In this document: in pieces, positions 1 through 11,035 of the stretch
How positions within the stretch are numbered: position 1 is the stretch's first letter
Layout: each line of letters begins with the position of its first letter
NCBI GenBank assembly: GCA_016584305.1
Contig: JACEEZ010024186.1
Location: 38,165 to 102,164 of the forward strand
Source: Chionoecetes opilio
Lineage: Eukaryota; Arthropoda; Malacostraca; Decapoda; Majidae
DNA: 64,000 bases
Reading direction: 5' to 3'
The notes under the pieces: generated by a model
What the model was told of the DNA's origin: nothing
Seen by the model: the letters and a program-made list of their open reading frames with translations, nothing else
Databases searched by the model: none
Position numbers and translations under genes: made by a program

Positions 1-100
1 AAATATTAGACAAGTGTAACAAGTATTAGAACTAACTCACAGGATATTTGCATGTACTTAACATCAAAAGAACCAGTATGTTTTTAGGAACGTCATAACC

Positions 101-197
101 ATATAATTATATATATGTAATGTAGTAGTATATATAATTATATATATGTAATGTAGTAGTATATATAATTATATATATGTAATGTAGTATAGTATAT
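101..197. repeat. AT-rich tandem repeat, ~31-bp unit x3
   Basis: Three consecutive copies of an AT-rich unit containing ATATATGTAATGTAGTAGTA are visible. The third copy degrades into TATA-rich sequence. It has no coding potential. Confidence 0.85.
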
Positions 198-675
198 AAG
201 TATATATACATCTTCTGGGTTTAGCGTGAGAGCCATGTACAGCTGAGCACGGTGTTAGCTTAAGCAAGTAGGAAGCCCAGAACACTAGCCTGTCAGTCAG
301 CCTGTTGTGGCCAGCAGCATTATTGTCACTACTACCTGGTGACCAAAGCAGCAAACAGAGACAGCAAGTGGAGAAGGGCGTGAACGAAGGGAGAACACCT
401 GGGACCACGATACCAACAACACACTCATCCCACGAGCTCCACCGACACTCCCTGGCTGGTTCACTGCACATATCGGGTTGTAATAAATCTAGGTTCCTTA
501 TTGTACTTATGAATAAAATGAATACCAACTGAAGTACCATTTTAACTTAGCCCAAACAAGTCTCTACAAATAAAGCAGACTCTTATATCCCATTACACTA
601 GAAGGCAAATAAAATATAAGGGAAGGCAAGAACACTATTGGAACTCTACTTAGAATTTGTTTTTCATTGATGTGC
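198..675. other. No recognised feature
   Basis: This is mixed-composition sequence with short open frames on both strands. None has recognisable motifs or splice context. I do not recognise the 123-residue minus-strand frame (169-540) as a gene. Confidence 0.5.
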
Positions 676-866
676 TTATGACTTTTTGTCATATACTCCT
701 GTCAACAATTTGAACTTCTGTGAGGAAATCAAACTTGAATACATTTGTGGCACGAGAATGGGGGAGTATTGGCGGCAAGGCTTCCCACACTGGATCCAAC
801 ATGTACCCTCAATAACACTGTAGTCGCCACGCTGCACTAATGTCGCCAGGCGCCATATATTACACA

Positions 867-974
867 TTTTAGCATCACTACAGACATGTATGTGTCACAG
901 AAGAGGCATGCATATTATGTACATCACACTACATGTCTTCAGTGGCACATACAAGTCTGTAGTGATGCTAAAAT
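867..974. repeat. Inverted repeat (hairpin), ~43-bp arms
   Basis: The arm at 867-910 (starting TTTTAGCATCACTACAGAC) is the near-perfect reverse complement of 931-974, with a ~20-bp loop. Related sequence (CTTCAGTGGCACATACA, AGTGATGCTA, TTTGTAAT, GGCAGCTGGCGAC) occurs at 35726-35810. This is therefore a dispersed repeat rather than a unique hairpin, probably part of a foldback or TIR element whose outer limits I cannot set. Confidence 0.7.
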
Positions 975-982
975 TTGTAATG

Positions 983-1384
983 CAGGTTGAAGTTCCCAAA
1001 CTCGGCAACCTCGGGACCAGCGCCGAGCCGAGTAATGGAATTTTCCGACTTTTAGAACGTAGATATATTAAGGGGAAAAAAAAGCATGAAAATCACATAA
1101 AAAAAATAAAGGTAGTTAGATAATCCCTCCCTAGCCCGAAACTATGTCACTGAGTCCATTATAATGTGGTGAGGGTGACGAAATTATTCTAAAAAGAGGA
1201 TTGTATACTTCAATATGTAGGAAAAAAGCTATATTTCACTGATAAGAAACCCAGCGGCCTAGTGTGGTGGCACCCAGCGGCCGACCCGGCAACTACGCGC
1301 CGGGTTTTGGGTGTTCTGTCGTGTTTTGGAAAATCCGGAACCCTAGCCGAGTCTTGGGATGCCGAGTTTGGGAACTTCAACCTG
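983..1384. mobile_element. Small TIR element (MITE), CAGGTTGAAG ends
   Basis: The ends are inverted: CAGGTTGAAGTTCCCAAACT at the left matches the reverse complement of the right end, and the match continues as CGGCA-CC for about 27 bp. The element is about 400 bp with no transposase. The related sequence near 35775 continues from TTTGTAAT into TTGGC, which suggests an insertion point here. No clean target duplication is visible. CAGG ends would fit a hAT-type element, but without a TSD that is only a guess. Confidence 0.65.
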
Positions 1385-1696
1385 TATATGAGGCCTGGCA
1401 TCATGAGTGCAGTGGCCACTAGGGTGTAGTGACGGTAAACAGGCAAAGCAAATATTAAAAATCATAAACCATGCACAAAAAATATGGAGAAATTTGCTGA
1501 AATTTGCCTGATGGTGTTTAAGGAGCAGGCAACAAACTTAACAATGGCAATACATTCACTCCTCTAATTGTTCTTAGTATACAAATGGCCTCACAAACCT
1601 GTCCGCTCGCCCAAAATCCCCATAATGAAAATTAGATACTTGGCAAAAAATAAAAATGAATGACGTCTTGGAAGCATTAAGTGGTCTGTGGTGATT
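1385..1696. other. No gene seen
   Basis: The first ~50 bp resembles the dispersed repeat at 35775-35830 (right flank of the preceding MITE). The rest is unremarkable AT-rich sequence leading into the minisatellite. Confidence 0.5.
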
Positions 1697-4600
1697 GTCC
1701 TAACAAGACCCATGGCACTGTGTCTGCCCAACCCTACTGTTAACCCCTTCACAGTACTAACAAGACCCATGGCACTGTGTCTGCCCAACCCTACTGTTAA
1801 CCCCTTCACAGTACAAAACAACCCATGGCACTGTGTCTGCCAACCCTACTGTTAACCCCTTCACATACTAACAGACCCATGGCACTGTGCTGCCCAACCC
1901 TACTGTTAAGCCCTTACAGTACTAACAAGACCCATGGCACTGTGGCTCCCCAAACCCCTACTGTTAAGCCCTTCACAGTACTAACAAGACCCATGGCACT
2001 GTGTCTGCCCAACCCTACTTTTAAGCCCTTCACGTAAAACAAGACCCATGGCACTGTGTCTGCCCAACCCTACTGTTAACCCCTTCACAGTACTAACAAG
2101 ACCCATGGCACTGTGTCTGCCCAACCCTACTGTTAAGCCCTTCACAGTACTAACAAGACCCATGGCACTGTGTCTGCCCAACCCTACTGTTAAGCCCTTC
2201 ACAGTACTAACAAGACCCATGGCATTGTGTCTGCCCAACCTACTGTTAACCCCTTCACAGTACTAACAACCCCCTTTGGCACTGTGTCTGCCCACCCTAC
2301 TGTTAACCCTTCACAGTACTAACAAGACCCATGGCACTGTGTCTGCCCAACCCTACTGTTAACCCCTTCACAGTACTAACAAGACCCATGGCACTGTGTC
2401 TGCCCAACCCTACTGTTAACCCCTTCACAGTACTAACAAGACCCATGGCACTGTGTCTGCCCAACCCTACTGTTAACCCCTTCACAGTACTAACAAGACC
2501 CATGGCACTGGTCTCCCCAAACCCTACTGTTAACCCCTTCACAGTACTAACAAGCCCCATGGCACTGTGTCTGCCCAACCCTACTGTTAACCCCTTCACA
2601 GTACTAACAAGACCCATGGCACTTTTGGTCTGCCCAACCCTACTTTTTAACCCCTTCACAGTACTAACAAGACCCATGGCACTGTGTCTGCCCAACCCTA
2701 CTGTTAACCCCTTCACAGTCTAAAAAGACCCATGGCACTTTTGTCTGCCCACCTACTTTTAAACCCCCTTCACAGTACTAACAAGACCCAGGGGCACTGT
2801 GTCTGCCCAACCCTACTGTTAACCCCTTCACAGTACTAACAGACCCATGGCACTGTTCTGCCCAACCCTACTTTAAGCCCTTCACAGTACTAACAAGACC
2901 CATGGCACTGTGTCTGACCAAACCCTACTGTTAACCCCTTCACAGTACTAACAAGACCCATGGCACGGGTGTCTCCCCAACCCCTACTGTTAACCCCCTT
3001 TCACAGTACAAACAAGACCCATGGCACTGTGTCTGACCAACCCTACTGTTAACCCCTTCACAGTACTAACAAGACCCATGGCACTGTGTCTGACCAACCC
3101 TACTTTTAAAACCCCTTCACGTACTAAAAAGACCCATGGCACTGTGTCTGCCCAACCCTACTTTTAAACCCCCCTTTCACAGTACTAACAAGACCCATGG
3201 CACTGTGTCTGACCAACCCTACTGTTAACCCCTTCACAGTACAAACAAGACCCATGGCACGTGTCTGCCCACCCTCCCTGTTAACCCCTTCACAGAAACT
3301 AACAAGACCATGGCACTGTGTCTGACCAACCCTACTGTTAACCCCTTCACAGTACTAACAAGACCCATGGCACTGTGTCTGCCCAACCCTACTGTTAACC
3401 CCTTCACAGTACTAACAAGACCCATGGCACTGTGTCTGCCCAACCCTATGTTAACCCTTCACAGAAACTAACCAAGACCCATGGCACTGTGTCTGACCAA
3501 CCTACTTTTAAACCCCCTTCACAGTACTAACAAGACCCATGGCACTGTGTCTGCCCAACCCTACTGTTAACCCCTTCACAGTACTAACAAGACCCATGGC
3601 ACTGTGTCTGCCCAACCCTACTGTTAACCCCTTCACAGTACTAACAAGACCCATGGCACTGTGTCTGCCCAACCCTACTGTTAACCCCTTTCACATACTA
3701 ACAAGCCCATGGCACTGTGCCCTGCCCAACCCTACTGTTAACCCCCTTCACAGTACTAACAAGACCCATGGCACTGTGTCTTGCCCAACCCTACTGTTAA
3801 CCCCTTTCACAGTACTAACAAGACCCATGGCACTGTGTCTGCCCAACCCTACTGTTAACCCCTTCACATACTAACAAGACCCATGGCACTGTGTCCTGCC
3901 CAACCCTACTGTTAACCCTTCACAGTACTAACAAGACCCATGGCACTGTGTTCTGCCCAACCCTACTGTTAAACCCCTTCACAGTACTAACAAGACCCAT
4001 GGCACTGTGTCTGCCCAACCCTACTGTTAACCCCTTCACAGTACTAACAAGACCCATGGCACTGTGTCTGCCCAACCCTACTGTTAACCCCTTCACAGTA
4101 CTAACAAGACCCATGGCACTGTGTCTGACCAACCCTACTGTTAACCCCTTCACAGTACTAACAAGACCCATGGCACTGTGTCTGCCCAACCCTACTGTTA
4201 ACCCCTTCACAGTACTAACAAGACCCATGGCACTGTGTCTCCCAACCCTACTGTTAACCCCTTCACAGTACTAACAAGACCCATGGCACTGTGTCTGACC
4301 AACCCTACTGTTAACCCCTTTCCCACAGTACTAACAAGACCCATGGCACTGTGTCTGACCAACCCTACTGTTAACCCCTTTCCCACAGTACTAAAAAGAC
4401 CCATGGCCTGTTCTCCCCAAACCCTACTGTTAACCCCTTCACAGTACTAACAAGACCCTGGCACTGTGTCTGACCAACCCTACTGTTAACCCCTTCACAG
4501 TACTAACAAGACCCATGGCACTGGGTCTGACCAACCCTACTTTTAAACCCCTTCACAGTACTACAAACCCATGGCACTGTGTCTGACCAACCCTACTGTT

Positions 4601-6702
4601 AACCCCTTCACAGTACTAACAAGACCCATGGCACTGTGTCTGACCAACCCTACTGTTAACCCCTTCACAGTACTAACAAGACCCATGGCACTGTGTCTGA
4701 CCAACCCTACTGTTAACCCCTTCACAGTACTAACAAGACCCATGGCACTGTGTTGACCAACCCTACTGTTAACCCCTTCACGTACTAACAGACCCATGGC
4801 ACTGTGGCTGCCCAAACCCCTACTGTTAACCCCTTCACAGTACTAACAAAAACCCATGGCACTGTGGCTGACCAACCCTACTGTTAACCCCTTCACAGTA
4901 CTAACAAGACCCATGGCACTGTCTGACCAACCCTACTGTTAACCCCTTCACAGTACTAAAAAGACCCATGGAAACTGTGTCTGACCAACCCTACTGTTAA
5001 CCCCTTCACAGTACTAACAAGACCCATGGCACTGTGTCTGACCAACCCTACTGTTAACCCCTTCACAGTACTAACAAGACCCATGGCACTGTGTCTGACA
5101 AACCGTACTGTTAACCCCTTCACAGTACTAACAAGACCCATGGCACTGTGGCTGACAAACCGTACTGTTAACCCCTTCACAGTACTAACAAGACCCATGG
5201 CACTGTGTCTGACCAACCCTACTGTTAACCCCTTCACAGTACTAACAAGACCATGGCACTGTGTCTGACAAACCGTACTGTTAACCCTTCACAGTACTAA
5301 CAAACCCATGGAAACTGTGTCTGACAAACCTTACTGTTAACCCCTTCACAGTACAAACAAGACCCATGGCACTGTGGCTGACCAACCCTACTGTTAACCC
5401 CTTCCAGTACTAACAAGACCCATGGCACTGTCTGACCAAACCCTACTGTTAACCCCTTCACAGTCTAACAAGACCCAGGGCACTGTGTCTGACCAACCCT
5501 CTGTTAACCCCTTCACAGTACTAACAAGACCCATGGCACTGTGGCCCTGACCAACCCTACTGTTAACCCCTTCACAGTACTAACAAGACCCATGGCACTG
5601 TGTCTGACAAACCGTACTGTTAACCCCTTCACAGTACTAACAAGACCCATGGCACTGTGTCTGACAAACCGTACTGTTAACCCCTTCACAGTACTAACAA
5701 GACCCATGGCACTGTGTCTGACCAACCCTACTGTTAACCCCTTCACAGTACTAACAAGACCCATGGCACTGTGTCTGACAAACCGTACTGTAACCCCCTT
5801 TCCCAAGTACTAAACAAGACCCATGGCACTGTGTCTGACAAACCGTACTGTTAACCCCTTCACAGTACTAACAAGACCCATGGCACTGTGTCTGACCAAC
5901 CCTACTGTTAACACCTTCACAGTACTAACAAGACCCATGGCACTGTGTCTAACAAACCCTACTGTTAACCCCTTCACAGTACTAACAAGACCCATGGCAC
6001 TGTGTCTGACAAACCCTACTGTTAACCCCTTCACAGTACTAACAAGACCCATGGCACTGTGTCTGACAAACCGTACTGTTAACCCCTTCACAGTACTAAC
6101 AAGACCCATGGCACTGTGTCTGACAAAACCGTACTGTTAACCCTTCCAGTACTAACAAGACCCAGGCATGTGTCTGCCCAACCCTACTGTTAACACCTTC
6201 ACAGTACTAACAAGACCCATGGCACTGTGTCTGCCCAACCCTACTGTTAACCCCTTCACAGTACTAACAAGACCCATGGCACTGTGTCTGACAAACCCTA
6301 CTGTTAACCCCTTCACAGTACTAACAAGACCCATGGCCTGTGTCTGACAACCTTACTGTTAAACCCCCTTCACAGTACTAACAAGACCCATGGCACTGTG
6401 TCTGCCCAACCCTACTGTTAACCCCTTCACAGTACTAACAAGACCCATGGCACTGTGTCTGACCAACCCTACTGTTAACCCCTTCACAGTACTAACAAGA
6501 CCCATGGCACTGTGTCTGACCAACCCTACTGTTAACCCCTTCACAGTACTAACAAGACCCATGGCACTGTGTCTGACAAACCCTACTGTTAACCCCTTCA
6601 CAGTACTAACAAGACCCATGGCACTGTGTCTGACAAACCCTACTGTTAACCCCTTCACAGTACTAACAAGACCCATGGCACTGTGTCTGACCAACCCTAC
6701 TG
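1697..6702. repeat. 57-bp minisatellite, ~88 copies
   Basis: The unit reads ACAAGACCCATGGCACTGTG, then TCTGCCCAACCCTACTGTTA, then ACCCCTTCACAGTACTA. It is 57 bp, a multiple of three, so long frames stay open on both strands with a 19-residue period. Those frames break at scattered one-base indels, so this is not a gene. The array changes along its length. Left units carry CTGCCCAACCC, middle units CTGACCAACCC, and units from about 5.1 to 6.1 kb often carry CTGACAAACCGTACTG. Each unit contains TTAACCCCTTCAC, which matches the ends of the TTAA elements in this window, and the array stops directly at one of them (6703). Confidence 0.97.
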
Positions 6703-6915
6703 TTAACACCTTCACGCCCAGATCTTTCCTTTGCTATAAAAAATTGTATGTTGTCGAGCCATAAAATTTCGAAAAGTAACTTAATATACCAAAATAATTA
6801 GTGGACAAGGATACTAGACAGGTCATATCTATAAAATATTGCTTATAGTCACTAAATATTGTCAAATGGTAGCCAAATTACAATGGCAATAACACTCTGG
6901 GTCTCAAGGGGTTAA
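6703..6915. mobile_element. TTAA-flanked MITE (piggyBac-like) abutting the array
   Basis: TTAA occurs at 6703-6706 and 6912-6915. The inner ends are imperfect inverted repeats: CACCTTCACGCCCAGA at the left, against CCCCTTGAGACCCAGA read inward from the right. It is about 213 bp, AT-rich and non-coding. TTAA target duplication with CCC-type ends is characteristic of the piggyBac superfamily; the assignment is inferred from ends only. The last 57-bp unit of the array runs straight into its left TTAA. Confidence 0.6.
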
Positions 6916-7211
6916 GCATTATTGGGGGACATCTGTAGTGTACAACCATTGTCTGTTGCAATGCTGTGTTGAGTAGTGACAAGTAATGGACTTACAGGTC
7001 ACGCTGAACATCAAAACATGGGAACTGATGTAGTATTGATGTAGAGGAGTGAAAGTTCATGGCTGAATGAAATAAGGAAAGAGGAGATGCAGAGAAGGGG
7101 AACTTTCTTCCACAAGAGCCTTTCAGCAGCAGGCCAAAACAACATTTTAACTATATTTACTGCAGGCACAAATGTCAGGCATGGAGTAAGGACTGCATAT
7201 AATTATACTTA

Positions 7212-7411
7212 TTTTTTTTTAACGAGGCAAAAAATCCTGCCTCCTTGCTGCTTACTGACTGATATTTGATGCCAGGAGAAGGGAATACTACACTTCTTCT
7301 AAATGTCACTTGTATTTTATCATATTTAACCCTATCATCAGGTAAACATAGGCATCATTTTAAGCATGAAACCTTAAGATAGAATAACATTTTCGCCTCA
7401 GTTAAAAAAAA
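7212..7411. mobile_element. Poly-T/ACGAGGCG TIR MITE, copy 1
   Basis: The left end is eight T's then AACGAGGCAAAAAAT. The right end ends in ATTTTCGCCTCAGTTAAAAAAA, its inverse. The interior (CTGCTTACTGACTGATATT, then ATCAGGTAAACATAG) recurs at 15426 and 19941. The three copies define a ~200-bp non-autonomous family. All copies are followed by TAGACT, so the element may extend a few bases further. Confidence 0.8.
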
Positions 7412-7543
7412 TAGACTAGTGTTATTGCCTTGAGCCCTCCCGGCGGCTGTCACTACATCATAGCACGTGCCAGGGTGGGCTCTCCGATGGCCTGTCTTTA
7501 CATAACCTGGAGCCAATTGCTGCTGCTAAACATTGACATTGGT

Positions 7544-7704
7544 GTTAAGAACATAAGAACATAAGAACATAAGGAAGCTACAAGAGGCCGTGAGCAGGTG
7601 GTGAGACATGCATGGGGGTGTCTGGACAGCAGGTGAGGGGGTGAAGCAGGTGGTGAGACATGCATGGGGGTGTCTGGACAGCAGGTGAGGGGGTGAAGCA
7701 GGTG
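7544..7704 (-). repeat. LINE 3' tail (minus) plus 52-bp duplication
   Basis: (AAGAACAT)n followed by AAGGAAGCTACAAGAGGC is the reverse complement of the LINE 3' terminus and its 8-bp tail repeat seen at 9730, 10298, 11295 and 25061. It is followed by two copies of a 52-bp unit beginning GTGAGACATGCATGGGGGTG (7601-7704) and a partial third. Confidence 0.7.
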
Positions 7705-7759
7705 GTGAGGTGTGCAGACATGAGCTGAGGATCAGTTTGACCATTCATTAAAAAAGAAG

Positions 7760-7868
7760 TCATCAGGGATTACCTGGATCAGAGTTACAAGAAGTAATGG
7801 ATTCAAACTGGAAAAGCGTAATTTAAAAAGGAAATAGGGAAAAACTGGTTCACCAATTGGGTGGTAAA
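7760..7868 (+). pseudogene. LINE 3' fragment, upstream part
   Basis: The sequence resembles the C-terminal coding end of a CR1/Jockey-like reverse transcriptase ORF. It ends ...GGGTGGTAAA, exactly where the hAT element begins. Translation around 7845-7868 gives WFTN-W-VV, and the continuation on the far side of the hAT gives NDWHG, then S-NFKRRLDSFM. That is the familiar LINE carboxy-terminal pattern. An upstream stop shows it is dead. Confidence 0.6.
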
Positions 7869-8138
7869 CAGGGTTGTTGATTTTTTTGAATTTTTTTTTA
7901 AATAAAAAAAATCTGATTTATTTGATTTAAATTCAGATTTATTTGATTTGAATCTATTTTTTTTTTTATATTAATTTGCTGTTGTGCATGAAATATAACC
8001 ACTGCAGGATATTGTTTAGCGTATTTATAACTAAAAAAAGATAGAATAAGTGAATAAAAAATGCATATAACATGAAATAGATGAATTTACATATTTTATA
8101 TTTCTGTAATGGACGTTTCCACATCATAGGCCTGTGTC

Positions 8139-8290
8139 TATAAGCGCATTTTCGCAACGTTTGCCAGGCTGGTCTAGGCTGGCCCAGGCTGCACTGATGC
8201 TTGCAAAAGCACATGCAGACTGGCCCTGTCCCATTCATGGTTCCTATTGGCTGGGGGATGGAGTGGGCGGTCTTTACCGTCCATGGTAAA
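8139..8290. mobile_element. Fragment of AGCGCATTTTCG MITE nested in hAT
   Basis: TATAAGCGCATTTTCGC starts a ~140-bp stretch that is the reverse complement of the right part of the element at 39105-39605. It includes GGGACAGGGCCAGTCTGC and the CCCCCAGCCAATAGGAAC segment. The other end is not seen; the 54-bp array takes over. Confidence 0.7.
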
Positions 8291-8302
8291 CTTCCATGGG
8301 AC

Positions 8303-8645
8303 TTCCCAATGGCAAGGCAATCTCATTGACTCCAATGGGAAGGCAATGAGATGGACTTCCCAATGGCAAGGCAATCTCATTGACTCCAATGGGAAGGCAA
8401 TGAGATGGACTTCCCAATGGCAAGGCAATCTCATTGACTCCAATGGGAAGGCAATGAGATGGACTTCCCAATGGCAAGGCAATCTCATTGACTCCAATGG
8501 GAAGGCAATGAGATGGACTTCCCAATGGCAAGGCAATCTCATTGACTCCAATGGGAAGGCAATGAGATGGACTTCCCAATGGCAAGGCAATCTCATTGAC
8601 TCCAATGGGAAGGCAATGAGAAGGACTTCCCAATGGCAAGGCAAT
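8303..8645. repeat. 54-bp palindromic minisatellite, ~6.4 copies
   Basis: The unit is TTCCCAATGGCAAGGCAATC, TCATTGACTCCAATGGGAAG, GCAATGAGATGGAC. Within each unit TTCCCAATGG pairs with CCAATGGGAA and ATCTCATTG pairs with CAATGAGAT. A single-stranded copy could therefore fold repeatedly. Units are nearly identical. Three open frames result from the period being divisible by three. Confidence 0.95.
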
Positions 8646-8894
8646 GGCATGCAATGGCATTGTTGTTGTAGTAATAATTACTTCGGCGGTTAAACAAGAG
8701 AATTATATTTTTTGTTTGATAATTAATCATAATGCATATTAAACTTTGGTTAATATCACTTTGGCTCTTTATAAACAAAAGTAACATGCAGATTCAACTT
8801 TTGGTTATAGTAGTGTGGCTTTTTGTACAGTACAACAAAAATATAGATATAATTGAGAAAAAAATGTTTCTGCTGTGAAAACAGCCACATAATA

Positions 8895-9310
8895 GCATAG
8901 CATATTTAGATAGCAATTTGCATAGCATAGCACTTTTAGATAGCAATTTGCATAGCATAGCACTTTTAGATAGCAATTTGCATAGCATAGCATATTTAGA
9001 TAGCAATTTGCATAGCATAGCACTTTTAGATAGCAATTTGCATAGCATAGCATATTTAGATAACAATTTGCATAGCATAGCACTTTTAGATAGCAATTTG
9101 CATAGCATAGCACTTTTAGATAGCAATTTGCATAGCATAGCATATTTAGATAGCAATTTGCATAGCATAGCACTTTTAGATAACAATTTGCATAGCATAG
9201 CATATTTAGATAGCAATTTGCATAGCATAGCACTTTTAGATAACAATTTGCATAGCATAGCATATTTAGATAGCAATTTGCATAGCATAGCACTTTTAGA
9301 TAGCAATTTG
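8895..9310. repeat. 30-bp minisatellite, ~14 copies
   Basis: The unit is CATAGCATAGCACTTTTAGA followed by TAGCAATTTG. An alternating variant has CATATTTAGA in place of CACTTTTAGA, and a few units have TAACAATTTG. Long frames on both strands are by-products of the period. The array lies inside the hAT element. Confidence 0.95.
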
Positions 9311-9572
9311 CTATCTCAAAGTGCCACCGTGGATTCCCCCGCACCACGCATTGTGTCTCATTATGAAAGCATTATACTACAATGATAACATTGGTGTTCA
9401 TAAAACCCAATGGCTTAATTTTCCTTCTTTCCCCTTTCCTCGTTTTCAAATAATGATAAGGTCATGATTTAAATCAGTGACTTTAAAAACAAAATCATTT
9501 GATTTAAATCATGATTTAAATCAATGATTAAAATCAACTTGATTTAAATCAAACAACCCTGCAATGTCCCTG

Positions 9573-9757
9573 GTGGTAAATGATTGGCATGGACTCAGTT
9601 GTGGAGTAGTCAGTGTGGAGTCAATAGGGAACTTTAAAAGGAGGCTAGACAGCTTCATGGATGGGGATGAAAGGTGGATGTAGGTAGTGTTAAGTAACAG
9701 GAACTACCACGTCTCATGGCCTCTTGTAGCTTCCTTATTTTCTTATGTTCTCTAACT
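9573..9757 (+). pseudogene. LINE 3' end, downstream part with tail
   Basis: This continues the LINE broken by the hAT. It covers the coding end (NDWHG and a following NFKRRLDSFMDGDERW-like stretch), then CTACCACGTCTCATGGCCTC, TTGTAGCTTCCTTATTTTCT and the start of the CTTATGTT tail repeat. An 8-bp tandem tail is typical of CR1-type elements, so a CR1-like assignment is reasonable but was not searched. Confidence 0.7.
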
Positions 9758-9923
9758 TCCCACTCTGCTACCTGACACAAATATTCCAGGAAGACAAGGA
9801 AACGTCATTCATCAGATGGGTCAACGTAAGTACAGTTGGCAGCAGCAGCAGCAGCAGGAACCCCCATTGTAACCATGTCATGGGCTGCAAAATACTTGAT
9901 GTCTACTTTTCAGACAGGGTAGA
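9758..9923. other. No gene seen
   Basis: Short mixed sequence with a (CAG)4-5 run at about 9842. No recognisable feature otherwise. Confidence 0.4.

Positions 9924-9973
<50 letters not shown>
9924..9973. repeat. (CT)n microsatellite
   Basis: About 50 bp of CT dinucleotides with one CC interruption, immediately upstream of another LINE 3' fragment. Confidence 0.95.
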
Positions 9974-9976
<3 letters not shown>

Positions 9977-10340
9977 GAAAAACAGGTTCACAAATAGGGT
10001 GGTAAATGATGGAACGGGAGTATGTAAATGGTAAATGTCAATGATGTCAATGGGGAACTCCGAGGGCGAGGGGTTATGCCTACCCAAACTGACATTAATA
10101 TAAACACAGACAGACATGAACACAAACAGAGACACAGAAACAAAGACAATAACACAAAGCCTATGTTCTATTCCATGCTGTACAAACCTTCCAGTGTTTC
10201 TGACGCATCACTTCATTGTAATGCACCTTCAGCCTCTTCCCAGGGGCAGGCACGGAGGGAGCAGGTCTACAGGTCTTACCACGTGTAGGTCTCGCCGCCT
10301 CTTGTAGCTTCCTTATTTTCTTATGTTCTTATGTTCTTAG
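9974..10340 (+). pseudogene. LINE 3' end with (CTTATGTT)n tail, divergent copy
   Basis: TTGGGAAAAACAGGTTCACA and GGGTGGTAAATGATGG match the LINE coding end seen at 7845-9590. The copy ends with CTTGTAGCTTCCTTATTTTC and (TTATGTTC)n at 10298-10338. The centre (10050-10250) is divergent or rearranged. It gives an uninterrupted view of the hAT target site. Confidence 0.65.
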
Positions 10341-10784
10341 GTGTATAGGTCTCCCTTGCCTCTGCCGTGAATGCTTGTCCAGACTGCCGCTTGAAATCCT
10401 GGCCTCTTCTTTGGGGGGNAAAAAAAAAAAAAAAGGTCCGGGGTAAAACAAAAAATAGACCCGGGGGTAAGACAGTAAGACAGACTATACAAAAAAGCTG
10501 GAAGCTTGATGTTATCAGCATTAATGGAGCTGCACAAAGCCAGCCCCAAGACCCACACTCAACAACCAACACACATAACCGAAAAGAGAAGAGGAGATTC
10601 ATAACAGTGTTAAGCTGATAACAAGATGAAAACAGACCATGAGAGACTACTGACTTGTAACAAGAGAGGTCGCTGCACAAGAGGACATACAAAACAACTA
10701 GGAAAGGCAGAGGCCTGAACAACATAAAGAAGTAAAAGCTTCCCTCATGCAATGTACAAGTTTACAATGGACTAAATGAGGTGC
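10341..10784. other. Unassigned sequence with a single N
   Basis: A G run, one N at 10419, then poly-A precede a low-confidence stretch. Nothing here is recognisable as a gene. From 10745 it contains one of two copies of a short segment (CAATGTACAAGTTT-CAATGG, ACTAAATGAG) that repeats at 10859. Confidence 0.5.
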
Positions 10785-10842
10785 CACACACACACACCCC
10801 ACACACACACACACACACACACACCACACACACACACACACA
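10785..10842. repeat. (AC)n microsatellite
   Basis: An interrupted AC run flanked by two copies of the CAATGTACAAGTTT-CAATGGACTAAATGAG segment. Confidence 0.95.
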
Positions 10843-10864
10843 GTACAGCTTCCTCATAGCAATG

Positions 10865-11035
10865 TACAAGTTTGCAATGGACTAAATGAGGGATATCGCC
10901 CCCTAATGTGCACCAATTGTAAGAATGACTGGAAAAATGTAGCTACGGAGACGGGACCCCACCAGTGTAGCTCAGGCCCTGTAAAACACTACTAGGTAAA
11001 TACAACTAGGTCAATACCCTGCACCTCAAGGGGAC
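10865..11035 (-). repeat. Dispersed repeat (AGGCCCTGTA / CTAGGTAAATAC core)
   Basis: GGAGACGGGACCCC, CTCAGGCCCTGTAAAACACT and ACTAGGTAAATACAACTAGG form a block whose core is the same as the unit multiplied at 26020-27160 (CAGGCCCTGTATGC, AACTAGGTAAACAC). I recognise this as a common decapod interspersed repeat, read here on the minus strand. Confidence 0.6.

Larger units (their letters stand above)
7869..9572. mobile_element. Non-autonomous hAT element with two internal minisatellites
   Basis: The element begins CAGGGTTGTTGATTT and ends ACCCTGCAATGTCCCTG. The flanks carry an exact 8-bp target duplication, GTGGTAAA, at 7861-7868 and 9573-9580. CAGGG...CCCTG ends with an 8-bp TSD are diagnostic for hAT. 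Subterminal regions are rich in GATTTAAATCA motifs on both sides. There is no transposase; the inside holds a fragment of another MITE, a 54-bp array and a 30-bp array. Removing the element and one TSD rejoins the host LINE as GGTGGTAAATGAT, the sequence found intact near 10000. Confidence 0.93.

Noticed and set aside
2303..2723. Long open frames on both strands repeating MALCLPNPTVNPFTVLTRP and its antisense as possible repeat proteins
   Set aside because: The 57-bp period is divisible by three, so frames stay open automatically. They break at random single-base indels, and there is no promoter, splice or codon signal.
1697..6702. CRISPR-like or regularly spaced repeat array
   Set aside because: Units are contiguous with no unique spacers, and the genome is eukaryotic.
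8174..8693. 148-158 codon frames in the 54-bp array
   Set aside because: Same artefact of a period divisible by three inside a transposon; open in several frames at once.
8794..9385. 155-180 codon frames in the 30-bp array
   Set aside because: By-product of a 30-bp repeat; no independent coding evidence.
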